A stretch of 64,000 nt of DNA, from assembly GCA_029215795.1 (NCBI GenBank), contig JARDYH010000003.1, positions 13,343,001 through 13,407,000 of the forward strand, written 5' to 3'. Position numbers and translations under genes: made by a program. This stretch comes from Anniella stebbinsi (taxonomy: Eukaryota > Chordata > Lepidosauria > Squamata > Anniellidae). Shown piece after piece: positions 9,071 to 19,975 of this stretch; position 1 is the stretch's first letter, and every line of letters starts with the position of its first letter. The notes under the pieces are model-generated. The model had not been told where the DNA came from and did not search any database. It saw only the letters and a list, made by a program, of their open reading frames with translations.

Positions 9071-9390
9071 AAGTTAGCTTTTTATTTACTCAAGTGTAAG
9101 CATGTGTGGCTTCAATTCAGATTGGGGCCACCATACACCAGGAGACCAGGTCCAAGCCTTCCCTTTCTACCACCTTTTTCCTAAAACCCAATGCCCACTA
9201 AAAAGGCTGGGAAGCCTCTACTGACTCCAACAGAGACATTTTTTCTGTTTTAATCCCACTCCCAATGGAGGGGATGTCTTGGGGAAAATGGTGGGGAGGG
9301 GAAGGTTTAATCCTGCCCTCCCAGTGCACAGTAGTAGGGATCTGAATTGGGGCTGCACATGCTTACACTAGGGTAAATAAAAGGTAACTT
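9071..9390. mobile_element. Foldback element with arms of about 50 bp
   Basis: The left arm 9071-9126 (TTTTTATTTACTCAAGTGTA, GCATGTGTGGCTTCAATTCA) is the inverse of the right arm 9341-9390 (CTGAATTGGGGCTGCACATG, CTTACACTAGGGTAAATAAA). About 210 bp lie between. No coding capacity; family unknown to me. Confidence 0.65.
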
Positions 9391-9914
9391 GGGCCACTGA
9401 CTGTTTATCACATACAATATAAGATGTAAGGAACAGCCTTATACCTAGAGCTTTTCTACACAAACTATTTATTGCACACTTGTGATCGGTCACTCACAGA
9501 AGTTAGCAAGTTCTTTACACAATGCCATCAACCTCCAGGATATCTCCCACGCTTTTCCCCCTTTATCCTGCTTTCAAAAAGATTGAAGATAACATGAAAC
9601 GGGACGTTATTCCGATCTATCGACTGTGTGAAATACCAGCATTGTGCTATAATGCACTATAATGATAGCACCATCTAATGGCTGTAAACTGAAACACACA
9701 GAAACATATAGAACTTGCCGAGGAAGGACATTTCTCAATTCAAACCACACATCCGTCATGTAAAGGAACCCATCATAATCCCGCAAATAGACCGAAAGCA
9801 GAAAGCTCCGGTAAGGATGCTGGAGGTTTGCTAGTCTCAGTTAGATCATTGGTCCCTCCCAGTCCAACAATGTCTCCACTGACTGGAAGCATAGGTGCCC
9901 AGCTACCAAGACCC
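9391..9914. other. BCAT1 intron, nothing recognised
   Basis: Unremarkable intronic sequence with no repeat or exon that I can support. Confidence 0.4.
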
Positions 9915-9992
9915 TTAAACGCTGGGGTTGACAGGTATTGAACTGGGGTCTATCTGCATGCAAGTACATGTTCTGCCACTGAGTTATGGTCC
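9915..9992 (-). mobile_element. SINE family A, tRNA-derived head only
   Basis: On the minus strand CATAACTCAGTGGCAGAACA is an A-box region and CAGTTCAATACC a B-box region, with GTACTTGCATGCAG between them. The body is missing. Confidence 0.55.
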
Positions 9993-10418
9993 ATCCTCTC
10001 CCACCTACACCTTCAAAAATGGAATATGGAGTTTGTTTCCCAAATAAGCCCCACTGCTTATTCGCATCAGATCTGCAATCATAAATTTCGAAGGAGGATC
10101 ACCCACCTTTGCCAGAGGAAAAACTTCCTCCTTGTTCTCCCATAAGTGTGTGAACTAAATCAACAGCTGTACAAATCCTGTTTTTTTCTGGCTGGTAAAA
10201 AGGGATGTTGTCATGTACACAGCCAGACATGCCTCTGGAGCCATCAAACACATTCCCCAAATGCCTGTATTTCACTAGACACTCACAGATGTCTTGGCCT
10301 GAGCCAAGGAAGGGAGAGTGTTTGCAGCCAGGTCTGTCCCCTCAACTTGGCAGGAGGTTACTGGATCTCCTGACACCACAGTGGGCCATTTCAGGGATGC
10401 TACCAAGTTCCATTGAAC
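9993..10418. other. BCAT1 intron, nothing recognised
   Basis: Low-information intron sequence; open frames here are short and unconserved. Confidence 0.4.
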
Positions 10419-10738
10419 CAGGGTGACCATATGAAAAGGAGGACAGGGCTCCTGTAACTTTAACAGTTGTATTGAAAAGGGAATTTCAGCAGGCACCATT
10501 TGTATGCATGCTGCACCTGGTGAAATTCCCTCTTCATCACAACAGTTAAAGATGCAGGAGTTGTACTAGAGTGACCAGATACAAAAGACAGCAGGGCTCC
10601 TGCAGCTTTAACTGTTGTGATGAAGAGGGAATTTCACCAGGTGCAGCATGCACACAAATGACATCTGCTGAAATTCTCTTTTCTATGCAACTGTTAAAGA
10701 TACAGGAGCCCTGCCCTCCTTTTCGTATGGTCACCGTA
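10419..10738 (+). mobile_element. GTGACC MITE, full length, with 8-bp target duplication
   Basis: CAGGGTGACC to GGTCACCGTA. CATTGAAC (10411-10418) is repeated directly after the right end (10739-10746). Subfamily II. The CAGGG start and 8-bp duplication are the hAT pattern. Confidence 0.9.
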
Positions 10739-10833
10739 CATTGAACCCACAGGAGAATTTAACATTCTCACACCTGCAAGGCACAAATCGAAAATGATGC
10801 ACTACAACGTAAACATAAAGTTTTGCCTCTTAC

Positions 10834-10997
10834 CCTCCCAGTTTGCAATCTCCTGTTCCTCCTTTCCAGGCTCGGACATATTTCGGATCCGCCCATAGGG
10901 ATATGGGCTTGAAACTTCCGCTTGAGAAGTATGGGCCCACGGGGCTCAGTATCACGTACAGGAGGGCTTTCGACGGCTTCTTGACTCCCAGGGAAGG
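10834..10997 (-). CDS. BCAT1: BCAT1 exon with PLP lysine, residues about 171-225
   Basis: 164 bp: phase 0 at the start, two bases of a split Gly codon at the end. The acceptor is CATTATTCAG before 10997 and the donor is GTAAGA at 10833-10828. It encodes [29 protein letters not shown], then [15 protein letters not shown]. The Lys of TGDCKLGG is the residue that forms the Schiff base with PLP; counting from the preceding exons it falls at position 222, the same as human BCAT1. A GTGACC MITE ends about 95 bp downstream of the donor. Confidence 0.96.
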
Positions 10998-11104
10998 CTG
11001 AATAATGGAAAGAAAGGCAAGTCTGGTTCAGTAGCGGATTCAGGTCCAGTTAAGGCAGCACTGTTGCTTTACAATGCCCAACAGGGATGAAAGGACTAGA
11101 CAGG

Positions 11105-11330
11105 TAGGGCGGCCCTATGAAAAGGAGGACAGGGCTCCTGTATCTAACAGTTGCATTGAAAAGGGGATTTCAGCAGGTGTCATTTGTATGCATGCAGCAC
11201 CTGGTGAAACTCCCTCTTCACTGCAACAGTTAAAGCTGCAGAAGCCCTGCCTTCATGACCAGATACAAAAGAGGGCAGGGCTGCTGCAGCTTTCACTGTT
11301 GTGATGAAGAGGGAATTTCACCAGTTGCTG
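11105..11330 (+). mobile_element. GTGACC MITE, right end replaced by a CA repeat
   Basis: TAGGGCGGCC at 11105; modules 1 to 3 are present up to GCTGCATGCACA, where a CA microsatellite (11331-11354) begins. The MITE sequence GCATGCATACA is a plausible seed for that repeat. Confidence 0.82.
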
Positions 11331-11397
11331 CATGCACACACACACACACACACAACTGCACATGTTTCAAAATGTTGCATCCAGGCATGCTCTAGTT

Positions 11398-11717
11398 TAG
11401 GGTGACCAGATAAAATCCAGGTCAGGGCTCATGTAACTTTAACAGTTGTAGAGAAAAGAGAATTTCAACCAGTGTCATTTGTATGCAGTTAGTTCCTGCT
11501 GAAATTCCCTCTTCATCACAACAGTTAAAGTTGCAGGGGCCCTGCCTTCTTTTGTATTTGGTCACTCTAGTATAGTGCCTGCACCTTTAACTGTTGTGAT
11601 GAAGAGGGAATTTCACCAGGAACTGATTGCATACAAATGACACTGGCTGAAATTCCCTTTTCTCTACAACTGTTAAAGTTACATGAGCCCTGACCTGGAT
11701 TTTATCTGGTCAGCCTA
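11398..11717 (-). mobile_element. GTGACC MITE, full length, subfamily I
   Basis: TAGGGTGACC to GGTCAGCCTA. Flanks CTCTAGTT (11390-11397) and CTCTAGTC (11718-11725) differ at one of eight bases, a good target duplication. The inner termini read CCAGATAAAATCCAGGTC instead of the usual CCATATGAAAAGGAGGAC at both ends, a variant terminus. Confidence 0.9.
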
Positions 11718-11725
11718 CTCTAGTC

Positions 11726-12204
11726 AAGTGCAAGGGATTCTGGGATGGGCTTTTGACTTGTGGGCTGCTTGCCAAGCTACTGCAGTCAGGCTGGGCCACC
11801 AGAAACATATTACAAGCAGGGGAAACATGAATGTTCATATAAAAAGAAATGAAGGATAACATTTCAACATGTGCAATGAAATAGCAAAACATGTCCATTA
11901 GGTGGTACTATAACCAACTGTAAATGTAAAAGCAGCAGATTCTTTCACCCCATTTAAAAGCTTGCCCTATTACTTTACCAACAGAATTGGATCCCATAAT
12001 ATATAGCACTTTTGTCTTTTCTCTCCTTTAGGGATACATCACACAAGATAATTTCCCTACAAGAATGGATATCCCTTCCAAAAAGGAAAGGGTACAGACA
12101 CTTTCATGATACGTGGCGGCGTATGCAACCTTTCCCTAGATGGAAGGGAGATCTGTGTGATAAAATCAGCGTGTCTGAAGCAAGCCTACAGGTTGTAGAT
12201 AGTG
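11726..12204. other. BCAT1 intron, nothing recognised
   Basis: No repeat or exon that I can support. Confidence 0.4.
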
Positions 12205-12310
12205 GGTTGGATCCAGTCCAAATTCTTTGCATTTAAGTCCCATTGGTTTCAATAGGAACAAAGCCATGGCCATTGATTTCAATGGGTCCTCACTTCAACT
12301 AACTTATTCT
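12205..12310. mobile_element. Short foldback MITE (CCCATTG/CAATGGG type)
   Basis: TTAAGTCCCATTGGTTTCAA and TTGATTTCAATGGGTCC are inverted arms. Similar to 38990-39122. Confidence 0.5.
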
Positions 12311-13118
12311 GGAACTCACCCAGGGTTAGAAAGGCAGTTCTGCATCACCTAAGCTTGGGGATATCCCAAGAAGCCCAGAGCTCTTAAACATAAGTTTCTG
12401 CCATGATTACAGAGAGAAATTTTGAAATATGGTGACAAAAATGGGGGGGGGGGGAGTAAGCTGAAAGCTAGATATGTATGTAATTGCCTCCTTTTCAATT
12501 GGAACATCAGGGTTATTAAAAGTGTTCATAGTATCAAAAACATCCAGGGGTTGATTAACACGGGCACAGTTGAATACGCGCAATGGGGTTTGTAGATTGG
12601 CATGTATTCCATTTCCCCAAATCCAGCCTAAGGCCATTTCTGTATCACTATCAAAAGGATTTGTGCATGTATGAGGCCAGAGCTTTGGAATTGATTCTAC
12701 AATGCCACACCTTTTCAGTTGGATCAAGTGAGGCCTGGTCTATCAGTGCACCAGAATGAGGTGGCATAGTTCTGAGGTGATGGACTATTTCAGAATGCAG
12801 GTGGGGCTATGTTTGAATGCTCCTTTGCAATTTTTAAAAAGGCCTAAGTGCAAGCAGAAAACAAGCAGGACAAGGGATAGGCTGGATAGAAACTTTTTTT
12901 TCTTTTTTACACACAGAATATCTTGACAAGGGGTGGAACATCTGAAATGCCATCCCCCCTCATCTGCAGCTTAAAGTGGTACAGTCCATTCTGCCGCCTC
13001 AGGACTCTACTCCCCCATTCTACATTTAGACGAGGCCCGAGTTAGAATCTTGCCCAGTACAGAAAACAAACAAAAATGGGGGGGGGGGGGAACCAAAAGG
13101 GGGGTTATTTTTCCCCAC
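12311..13118. other. BCAT1 intron with two poly-G tracts
   Basis: G runs at about 12444-12455 and 13078-13090 on the plus strand; the latter is near the donor of the 13119 exon. Nothing else recognised. Confidence 0.5.
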
Positions 13119-13238
13119 CTCTGTCCCAATTAAAGTAGGGCGAATGTACAAGCTAGCAGAGGTCGAATATGGCACCCATTCCTTTTCAACTTCCACCAGT
13201 TTCCGGATACACTCCAAAAGCTCTTCTTTGTCAAACCC
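13119..13238 (-). CDS. BCAT1: BCAT1 exon, residues about 131-170
   Basis: 120 bp, 40 codons, phase 0. The acceptor is GCTTTCAG before 13238 and the donor is GTGGGG at 13118-13113. It encodes [20 protein letters not shown], then [20 protein letters not shown]. The [11 protein letters not shown] block is close to invariant in vertebrate BCATs and lines the active site, with the Tyr and Arg contacting the substrate. The first codon gives Gly where human BCAT1 has Val; this position is variable in the family. A run of G on the intron side of the donor (13078-13090) lies about 25 bp into the intron. Confidence 0.95.
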
Positions 13239-13778
13239 CTGAAAGCAAGAAGAGAGGGTGTTTAGACATAGCTTTTATGGGAACATTTAACTGGGCTATT
13301 AAGGCAGGGGCCGTGACGTTCCGGGATGTTTAACACGTGGCCATTAGTGTGCGACAAAGTTATGAAGCTGAAAGGGTCTTGTGATTTCAATCATCCAAGA
13401 AACAATCTGGCTTGACAGATTACATCAGAGTTGCGAAATGTATTTCAAAAGTGCCACATAAAGGAGAATTTGTGGTGGACATTTTAAATTCTTGCAAATG
13501 AGGAAAACAAGTGAAGAGAAGGAGAGGGAAGACTCTCCCTTTCATGTTCTCTCATTTATTATAGGTTTTCTCCTCCCAGAGATGTAAAAAAAAAATGTGA
13601 TAGGTTACTGGAGACTTCAGCTATAGGGCGTTATAAAAATGCAATAAATAAATAAATAAATAAATAAATCTGAATCAAAAGGCTTCCCAACCAGGCCCTA
13701 TCAGAGCTTCCAATGCTATACTTGAAATGATTATGGCAAGTATAGCAGATCTCTCCAAACTGGGAAAATGGGCATAAA
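13239..13778. other. BCAT1 intron with AAAT microsatellite
   Basis: (AAAT)n at 13641-13670; otherwise nothing recognised. Confidence 0.5.
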
Positions 13779-14244
13779 CTCATAGAACAGTAGAGCTGGA
13801 AGGGGCCTATAAGGCCATCGAGTCCAACCCCCTGCTCAATGCAAGAATCTACCCTAAAGCATCCCTGACAGATGGCTGTCCAGCTGCTTCTTGAAGGCAT
13901 CTAATGTGGGAGAGCCCACGACCTCCCTAGGTCATGGGTTCCATTGTCGTACCGCAATAAAAGTCAGGAAGTTTTTCCTGATGTCCAGCCAGAATCTGGC
14001 TTCCTGTCACCTGAGCCCATTATTCCGTGTCCTGCACTCTGGGATGATCGAGAAGAGATCCTGGCCCTCCTCTATGTGACAACCTTTCAAGTATTTGAAG
14101 AGTTCTCTCGTGTCTCCCCTCAGTCTTCTCTTCTCCGGGCTAAACATGATCAGTTCTTTCAGTCTCTCCTCATAGGGCTTTGTTTCCAGACCCCTGATCA
14201 TCCTTGTTGCCCTCCTCTGAACCCCCTCCAGCTTGTCTGCATCC
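13779..14244 (-). mobile_element. CR1 LINE, 3-prime fragment
   Basis: Begins with the CR1 3-prime end (CATAGAACAGTAGAGCTGGA, GGCCTATAAGGCCATCGAGT) and encodes on the minus strand the CR1 RT C-terminus: [20 protein letters not shown] and [17 protein letters not shown]. It is joined head to head with the next element. Confidence 0.9.
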
Positions 14245-15123
14245 AAATGGCCAACGCAGTTCAATGTAAGTAAGTGTAAAGTCACGCACGTTGGGGCAAA
14301 AAATCCCAACTTCAGGTATAATCTGATGCGATCTGAGCTGTCGGTGACTGACCAAGAGAAAGATCTTGGGGTTGTGATGGACAGCTCAATGAAAGTGACC
14401 ACCCAGTGTACGGCCGCAGTAAAGAAGGCAAACTCCACGTTAGACATTATTAGAAATGAAATTGAGAATAAAACTGCCAGTATCATACTGCCTTTATACA
14501 AATTTAAGTTGCAGCCACATTTAGCTTACACATACACACACACACACACATATTGTAGAGCTGGAAAAAGTGCAGAAAAGGGCAACTGAAATGATCAAGG
14601 GGCTGGAGCATCTCCCCTATGAGGTAATGTAAGGATGTTTAGCTTGGAAAAAAGGTGGGTAAGGGGAGACCTGATAGAGGTGTACAAAATATTGCATGGC
14701 ATGGAGAATGTGGATAGGGAGACATAGAACCCAGTGGGGTCTTCCCATGAATCTGATTGGTAGGAGATTCAGCACAACTAAAAGGAAGTACTTCTTCACA
14801 CAGAGCAGAGTTAAACTATGGAATTCACTACCACAAGATGTAGTGTTAGCCACCAATTTGGATAGCTTTAAAAGGGGGGTTAGATAAATTCTTGGAGGAG
14901 AAGGCTATCAACAGCTACTAGCCTGATGGCTATGTGCTACCTCCAGTAGCAGAGGCAGTAAGCCTATGTACACCAGTTGTTGGGGAACATGGGTGGGAGG
15001 GTGCTATTGCACCCGTGTCCTGCTTGTGGGTTCCTGGCTGATAGCTGGCTGACCACTGTGTGAACAGAGCACTGGACTAGGTGGACCCTTGGTCTGATCC
15101 AGCACGGCTCTTCTGATGTTCTC
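14245..15123 (+). mobile_element. CR1-clade LINE (second, L3-like subfamily), 3-prime fragment
   Basis: Encodes fragments FNVSKCKVTHVGAKNP, LSVTDQEKDLGVVMDSSMKV and, after a CA run (14531-14551), NRVKLWNSLPQDVV-like sequence. It ends with the typical tail CACTGGACTAGGTGGACCCT, GGTCTGATCCAGCACGGCTC, TTCTGATGTTCT. Frames are broken. Confidence 0.85.
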
Positions 15124-15294
15124 ATTATGCACTGCAGACAGTTTCAAAACACAAACAAAGGGCTCCTGGCAAAGGGCTCTTGAAACCCGGTCTTCAGCAT
15201 GGACCGCATCAAAGGTTCTCTCAATGTTCTCTCCTGCCATTGAAATTATTGGCTTTCGAGCATTTTTTCCTACCTGCATTTTATTACTATTTTA

Positions 15295-15384
15295 GGCTCC
15301 AATCCTATACTCACCTACTTGTAAATGAGCCCCAATGAATGCAATTGGATTTATGTCTGAGTAGATGTGTAGGATTGTGCTGCT
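15295..15384. mobile_element. Small palindromic MITE (CAATCCTATAC type)
   Basis: GGCTCCAATCCTATACTCAC and GTGTAGGATTGTGCTG are inverted ends around GAGCCCCAATGAATGCAATTG; about 90 bp. Related copies at 21885-21970 and possibly 20048-20160. Confidence 0.65.
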
Positions 15385-15386
15385 AG

Positions 15387-15475
15387 TGTATTTGGTATGT
15401 ATCTTAAGCCACCTTGTAAAGGTGTGTGCCCTAAAAGGAGGTCTAGAAAACACTCAAATTAATAAATTGTGCATC
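15387..15475 (+). repeat. LINE 3-prime tail fragment
   Basis: CTTAAGCCACCTTGTAAAGG, then CTAAAAGGAGGTCTAGAAAA and AATTAATAAATT look like a retroelement tail ending in A/T repeats. Confidence 0.45.
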
Positions 15476-15489
15476 TTTGCTGTTCAGAT

Positions 15490-15884
15490 CCTGGAACTGG
15501 TTCAGAGGACAGCAGTGAAGACAATCAGGGGAATGGAAAACAAACCCTACAAAGAAAGATTGAAGGAACTTTGTATGTTTAGCCTGGGGAACAGAAGACA
15601 CGACGGCACTCTACAAATCCCAGAAAGGCTGTCACATAGAAGAAGGGAAAGATTTGTTCGCTCCTGCCTAAGGGGACAAGTCTCGATCAAAAGGGCTTAA
15701 GTTACAGGAGAAACTGTTTGGCAGTAAAAGAAGTTCAAAATTGGAATAAAAAAAACTCTTCCTTGATGCAGGTCTTCAACCAGAGGCTGTACAGCTATCT
15801 CTTGGGGGTGCTCTAACTTGAAATTTCCTGCATCAAGCAGGGGGTTGGACAAGACGGCCTACAAAGCCCCCTCCAATTCTATGG
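15490..15884 (+). mobile_element. CR1 LINE fragment
   Basis: Degraded RT C-terminus (QRTAVKTIRGMENKPYKERL) and the CR1 end GGGGGTTGGACAAGACGGCC, TCCAATTCTATGG. Confidence 0.82.
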
Positions 15885-16043
15885 CATGTGCACAACCCAA
15901 AAATGTTTTTTAAAAATGGGTGCGCAAGCTAAGATGCATAAAAGGGAGAATGCCTGCACAATCTGCTGCTGTTCACACTGGGTGAGAAAGGATTCAAGAG
16001 TCCTTTGGCTGCTCTTTGGTTCTATGTTTGAATGTGTCAATAT

Positions 16044-16755
16044 ATCATAGAATCATAGAATAGTAGAGTTGGAAGGGGCCCATAAGGCCATCGAGTCCAA
16101 CCCCCTGTTCAATGCAGGAATCCACCTTGAAGCATCCCTGACAGATGGTTGTCCAGCTGCCTCTTGAAGGTCTCTAGTGTGGGGGAGCCCACCACCTCCC
16201 TAGGTCATTGGTTCCATTGTCGTCCTGCTCTAACAGTCAGGAAGTTTTCCCTGATGTCCAGCCGGAATCGGGCTTCCTGTCACTTGAGCCCATTATTCCG
16301 TGTCCTGCACTCTGGGATGATCGAGAAGAGATCCTGGCCCTCCTCTGTGTGACAGCCTTTCAAGGACTTGAAGAGTGCTCTCATGTCTCCCCTCCATCTT
16401 CTCTTCTCCAGGCTAAACAGGCCTAGTTCTTTCAATCTCTCCTCATAGGGCTTTGTTTACAGACCCCTGATCATCCTTGTTGCCCTCCTCTGAACACCCT
16501 CCACCTTGTCTGCATCCTTCTTGAATTGTGGTGCCCAGAACTGGACGCAATACTCAAGATGGGGCTTAACCAGTGCCGAATAGAGGGGAACCAGTACCTC
16601 GCACAATCTGTAAGCTATACTTCTATTAATGCAGCCCAAAATAGCATTATTATTATTTTTTGCAGCCACATCACACTGTTGGCTCATATTCAGCTTGTGG
16701 TCTGCAACAATTCCAAGATCCTTCTTGCTTGTAGTATTGCTGCATGCCAGTCTCA
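16044..16755 (-). mobile_element. CR1 LINE, 3-prime fragment
   Basis: 3-prime end TCATAGAATCATAGAATAGT at 16044; minus-strand peptide includes SALVKPHLEYCVQFWAPQFK and VQRRATRMIRGL. Longer than the other CR1 pieces here but broken by frameshifts. Confidence 0.9.
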
Positions 16756-17066
16756 CAGTTTAATTTTTTTTAAAATGGAAAAGAATAAAATCAAAAACAA
16801 AATGGGGCAGAGAGCCTAGTGGGTACCAAGAGATGTATTTGGAGGCCCCAGCTGTTTCTTCTCCCTGTTTTATAATCTATCCATTTCCGCCCTTATGATC
16901 ATGTGTGCATGGGAAGGAGGCCATGCAGCAACGTATGAGGTCATCCGTTCGGGGGGGGGGGGTTGCTGAGGAACAAATGTGCTTCCTGAGCAAGATCCCC
17001 TCAATCTGGAAGATGCCTTTCCTAAATATGCATGAGAAAACAAAGCAGCAACATCTATGTGAAAAT
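16756..17066. other. BCAT1 intron with poly-G tract
   Basis: G run at about 16951-16963. Nothing else recognised. Confidence 0.4.
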
Positions 17067-17305
17067 TAGGGTAGTTGTATGGAAAGGAGGACAGGGCTCC
17101 TGTATCGTTAACAGTTGTATGGAAAAGGGGATTTCAGCAGGTGTCATTTGTATGCCTGCAGCACCTGGTGAAATCCCCTCTTCATCACAACAGTTAAAAC
17201 TGCAGGAGCCCTGCCCTCTTTTATGTCTGGTCACTCTAGCTATACTTTTCTATACAACTGTTAAAGATACAGGAGCCCTGTCCTCCTTTCCATATAGTCA
17301 CCCTA
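17067..17305 (-). mobile_element. GTGACC MITE, internally deleted
   Basis: TAGGGTAGTTGTATGG to AGTCACCCTA; module 3 is mostly missing. Flanks GTGAAAAT and ACGAAAAC share five of eight bases. Confidence 0.82.
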
Positions 17306-17831
17306 ACGAAAACATGAACAAATGTTTTTTCCCACCCCTTAACAGCTGCTTTGCATGGGGTCAACCCTGAACCAGTTGGTACAAGGGTGGGTGTCTGCAA
17401 GACCGGTTCAGACTAAGCACTTGTTGGGTATTCAAGTCAACCTTCACCGTCCCAGACTTTAGACTAAAAGGGAAATCCATGATCCGTATCCGATCCACAC
17501 TACCAGTGGTGCGCTAGCATCTACCCCATAACAGTCACATTAGGAGATTGTTCCACACGCCGTGCTCTGATTTTGCACGATAAGAGAGCCTTGCATAAGT
17601 CACGATCTTGCAGCCTCTTTAAACTATAGGCTGATCCAACGATAAGACGATTTCTCGCTGATTCTACCCCTGGGAAAGTTCCCTGGCAGGAGCGTTGTAA
17701 ACATGGAGGAGAAGCATTCCTGGTATTTAACTAGCATTACCAGCTGTCGTCAATCTTCGAAGGGCTTCACTGACTAGGATAAAAATAAGCCAAAGGGGAA
17801 GACAGAAAAAGAAAATGTTTGCATTACGCAC
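17306..17831. other. BCAT1 intron, nothing recognised
   Basis: Ordinary intronic sequence up to the donor of the 17832 exon. Confidence 0.4.
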
Positions 17832-17942
17832 GGGCAAGGTTGCACGCACAGCTGACCGCAACATCCTGTCCATGTTGAGTCTTGGTCGGAATAAGCGGAT
17901 TTTGCCATCTACTCCTCGGTAGGCCTTCATGCCTTCGAAAAG
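17832..17942 (-). CDS. BCAT1: BCAT1 exon, residues about 94-130
   Basis: 111 bp, 37 codons, phase 0. The acceptor TTTCCCTTTAG precedes 17942. It encodes [10 protein letters not shown], then [14 protein letters not shown] and ends RSAVRATLP, matching the FEG and NMDRM blocks of BCATs; the Arg of the YRG segment helps bind the cofactor phosphate in known BCAT structures. The donor reads CCC then GTGCGT, with C rather than G at the last exon base, so it is weaker than consensus. A second GT (GTAATG) lies 4 bp further on but would shift the frame. Confidence 0.95.
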
Positions 17943-19795
17943 CTAAAGGGAAAAAAGGACACGGCAGTAGGGAATGGTGTTACCAGCGATGGTCAAAATC
18001 AAACACTACATCAAACATTAAAACAAATACATGTCCTTTCAAAATGCTCTAAAAATAAATGCACACTAATTCAAAGTAAGTTGATCAATAGTTTGACATG
18101 TTCAAAACATTTGCATGAAACGATAGCTAAATAACTCCTGCATTATTACACATGTTAAAAAACGGATTATTGCATTCTACTACCCCCATTTCTAATTTTA
18201 CAAAAGAACCATCCGTCTATATAATCTGACACCTCATTAAAGGGTATGTTTGACTTCTCAAGGGGCAGGACTTCCTGATACACACATCCTGTTTGACCCT
18301 TTAGGGCTGTGAGCTTTAATTGGTAGATAAGCTAGACCCTGAGTAGGTAACCTGTTTAGGTGGGGGCTCTCCATCCACTGACATAATCACCCTACCCATT
18401 TTGTCTTTCTCCATATTGAGGTGGTGCCTTTCTCAGCTTGGAGAACGAGACTTGGATGTCACTAGCCAGGTTCCCCACCTCCTTAGCGCACTGTGCATTA
18501 TCCCCATCTAGGTGGCATGTGACACGCAACTGCTCTTCCCAAGGCTGGCTTTGAACGTCACATGGAGGCAACGCATGAACAGACACCACGAACTCTGGGA
18601 AGTACGCAGACAGATGCAGCATGCAAATGGACTCGGACAACTCTGGGAAGTTCCTGGCTCCACACGCCACATGTTACTAGACCTTAAGTTGGTTAATCTG
18701 TAAATTCTAAACCCGTAAGTGCAAATTTAAACTGAGCGGGACTGTAAATTAAGGGTGTGCATGTTCCGTTTTTGATGCTATGGGTCGCCAGTTCAGTGGT
18801 AATGCCAAAACTAGGCTTGGCATTATGTGAACAAACCTGGAGTTCTTGCACCCCCTTCTCACTAGGATTTCCAATTTTAGTTTGCAGGCAAACGTGGATT
18901 GAGCTAACCCATTCTTCCTTTGGTTCAGATGTAATGGCAAACTATAGTTGGCCATGAAAGAGGAAGTTTGAAAAGGCAGCAGAAGCAACAGCAGAAGGGA
19001 GTTTGAGCTTTGCTGACACATGATTATTCTGTCCAAACAAGCTCTGCTTTGTTTTTGGTATGTTACTAGCCCCCTTCAGGTATTCAAAATGAACACATCA
19101 AGCAGGCAGTGGGACCACATCTGCACACCCCATCAATGCCTGACTAAGCTTGAGACAGATTAGTGTGACAGATTGAACTCACACAGAAGCCCCCAAGCAA
19201 TCAGGAAGCTAGCATTTATAACGGTTCTTGATTCTGCAGAGGCTAGGTATGCTTGATAATTTCCTTTTTGCTCATAAAACAAGTGAGTGTGTCCTGTCTG
19301 AAGTACTGAATGCGAGTTCATCTCTGCCGAAAATATAGTTGAACACGTGCTTCACATTTGTCTCGTTCCCGATTCCCAGTTCGATTTGTGCAAATTTCCC
19401 AATTTTCACAAATTTTTACTGTGGGCTGAATCAGCCCTACTTTTGTCTATGGAAGAAAGTTGCGCAAACTAGGGGGAATGTGTGGCAATCTCCCATTTGA
19501 TCGCTGCCTGGTTTGCGCACGTTTCCCATTTGCGCAGAGCGAGCGGCAATCGCAAATGGGAATCGGGCACGCGACAAGCGACGAGGTGATGTTCAAAGAT
19601 TCCTGATCGCCTCGAACATCTCTGGTTTGCCCATTCCTAGCAGAGGCAAAGTACATTCAGCCGGACATGTGTAGATGCCACCTTTAGATCTTCACACAGA
19701 AGGCACGAAGGTCTGGAAACCCCTTTCTAGGGATGGGGACGTTGGGGTGGGGCTAACATACATGACCCCCACTCCCCTTCTTCACACATTAAGAA
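17943..19795. other. BCAT1 intron, mostly unassigned
   Basis: No exon seen. 19523-19562 holds a perfect 12-bp inverted repeat (TTCCCATTTGCG and CGCAAATGGGAA, 16-nt spacer) in a CpG-bearing stretch 19440-19640. 18740-18960 looks like an old repeat but I cannot name it. Confidence 0.4.
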
Positions 19796-19975
19796 CATAG
19801 GAGCTACTTTACAATGGATCAGACCAGTGGTCCATTTAGCCCAGTATTACCAACACTGACTGGTAGCGGCTCTCCAGGGTTTCAGGCAGGATTCTTTCTT
19901 AACCCTATTTGCAGATGCCGGGGATTGAACCTGGGACCTTCAGCATGCAAAGCATGGGCTCTACCACTCAGTGAA
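19796..19975 (-). mobile_element. SINE family A, near full length
   Basis: Reverse of the consensus: AAGAACATAGGAGCTACTTT at the tail, GGATCAGACCAGTGGTCCAT, GATGCCGGGGATTGAACCTG (B box on the minus strand GGTTCAATCC) and CTACCACTCAGTG (A box). Confidence 0.8.
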
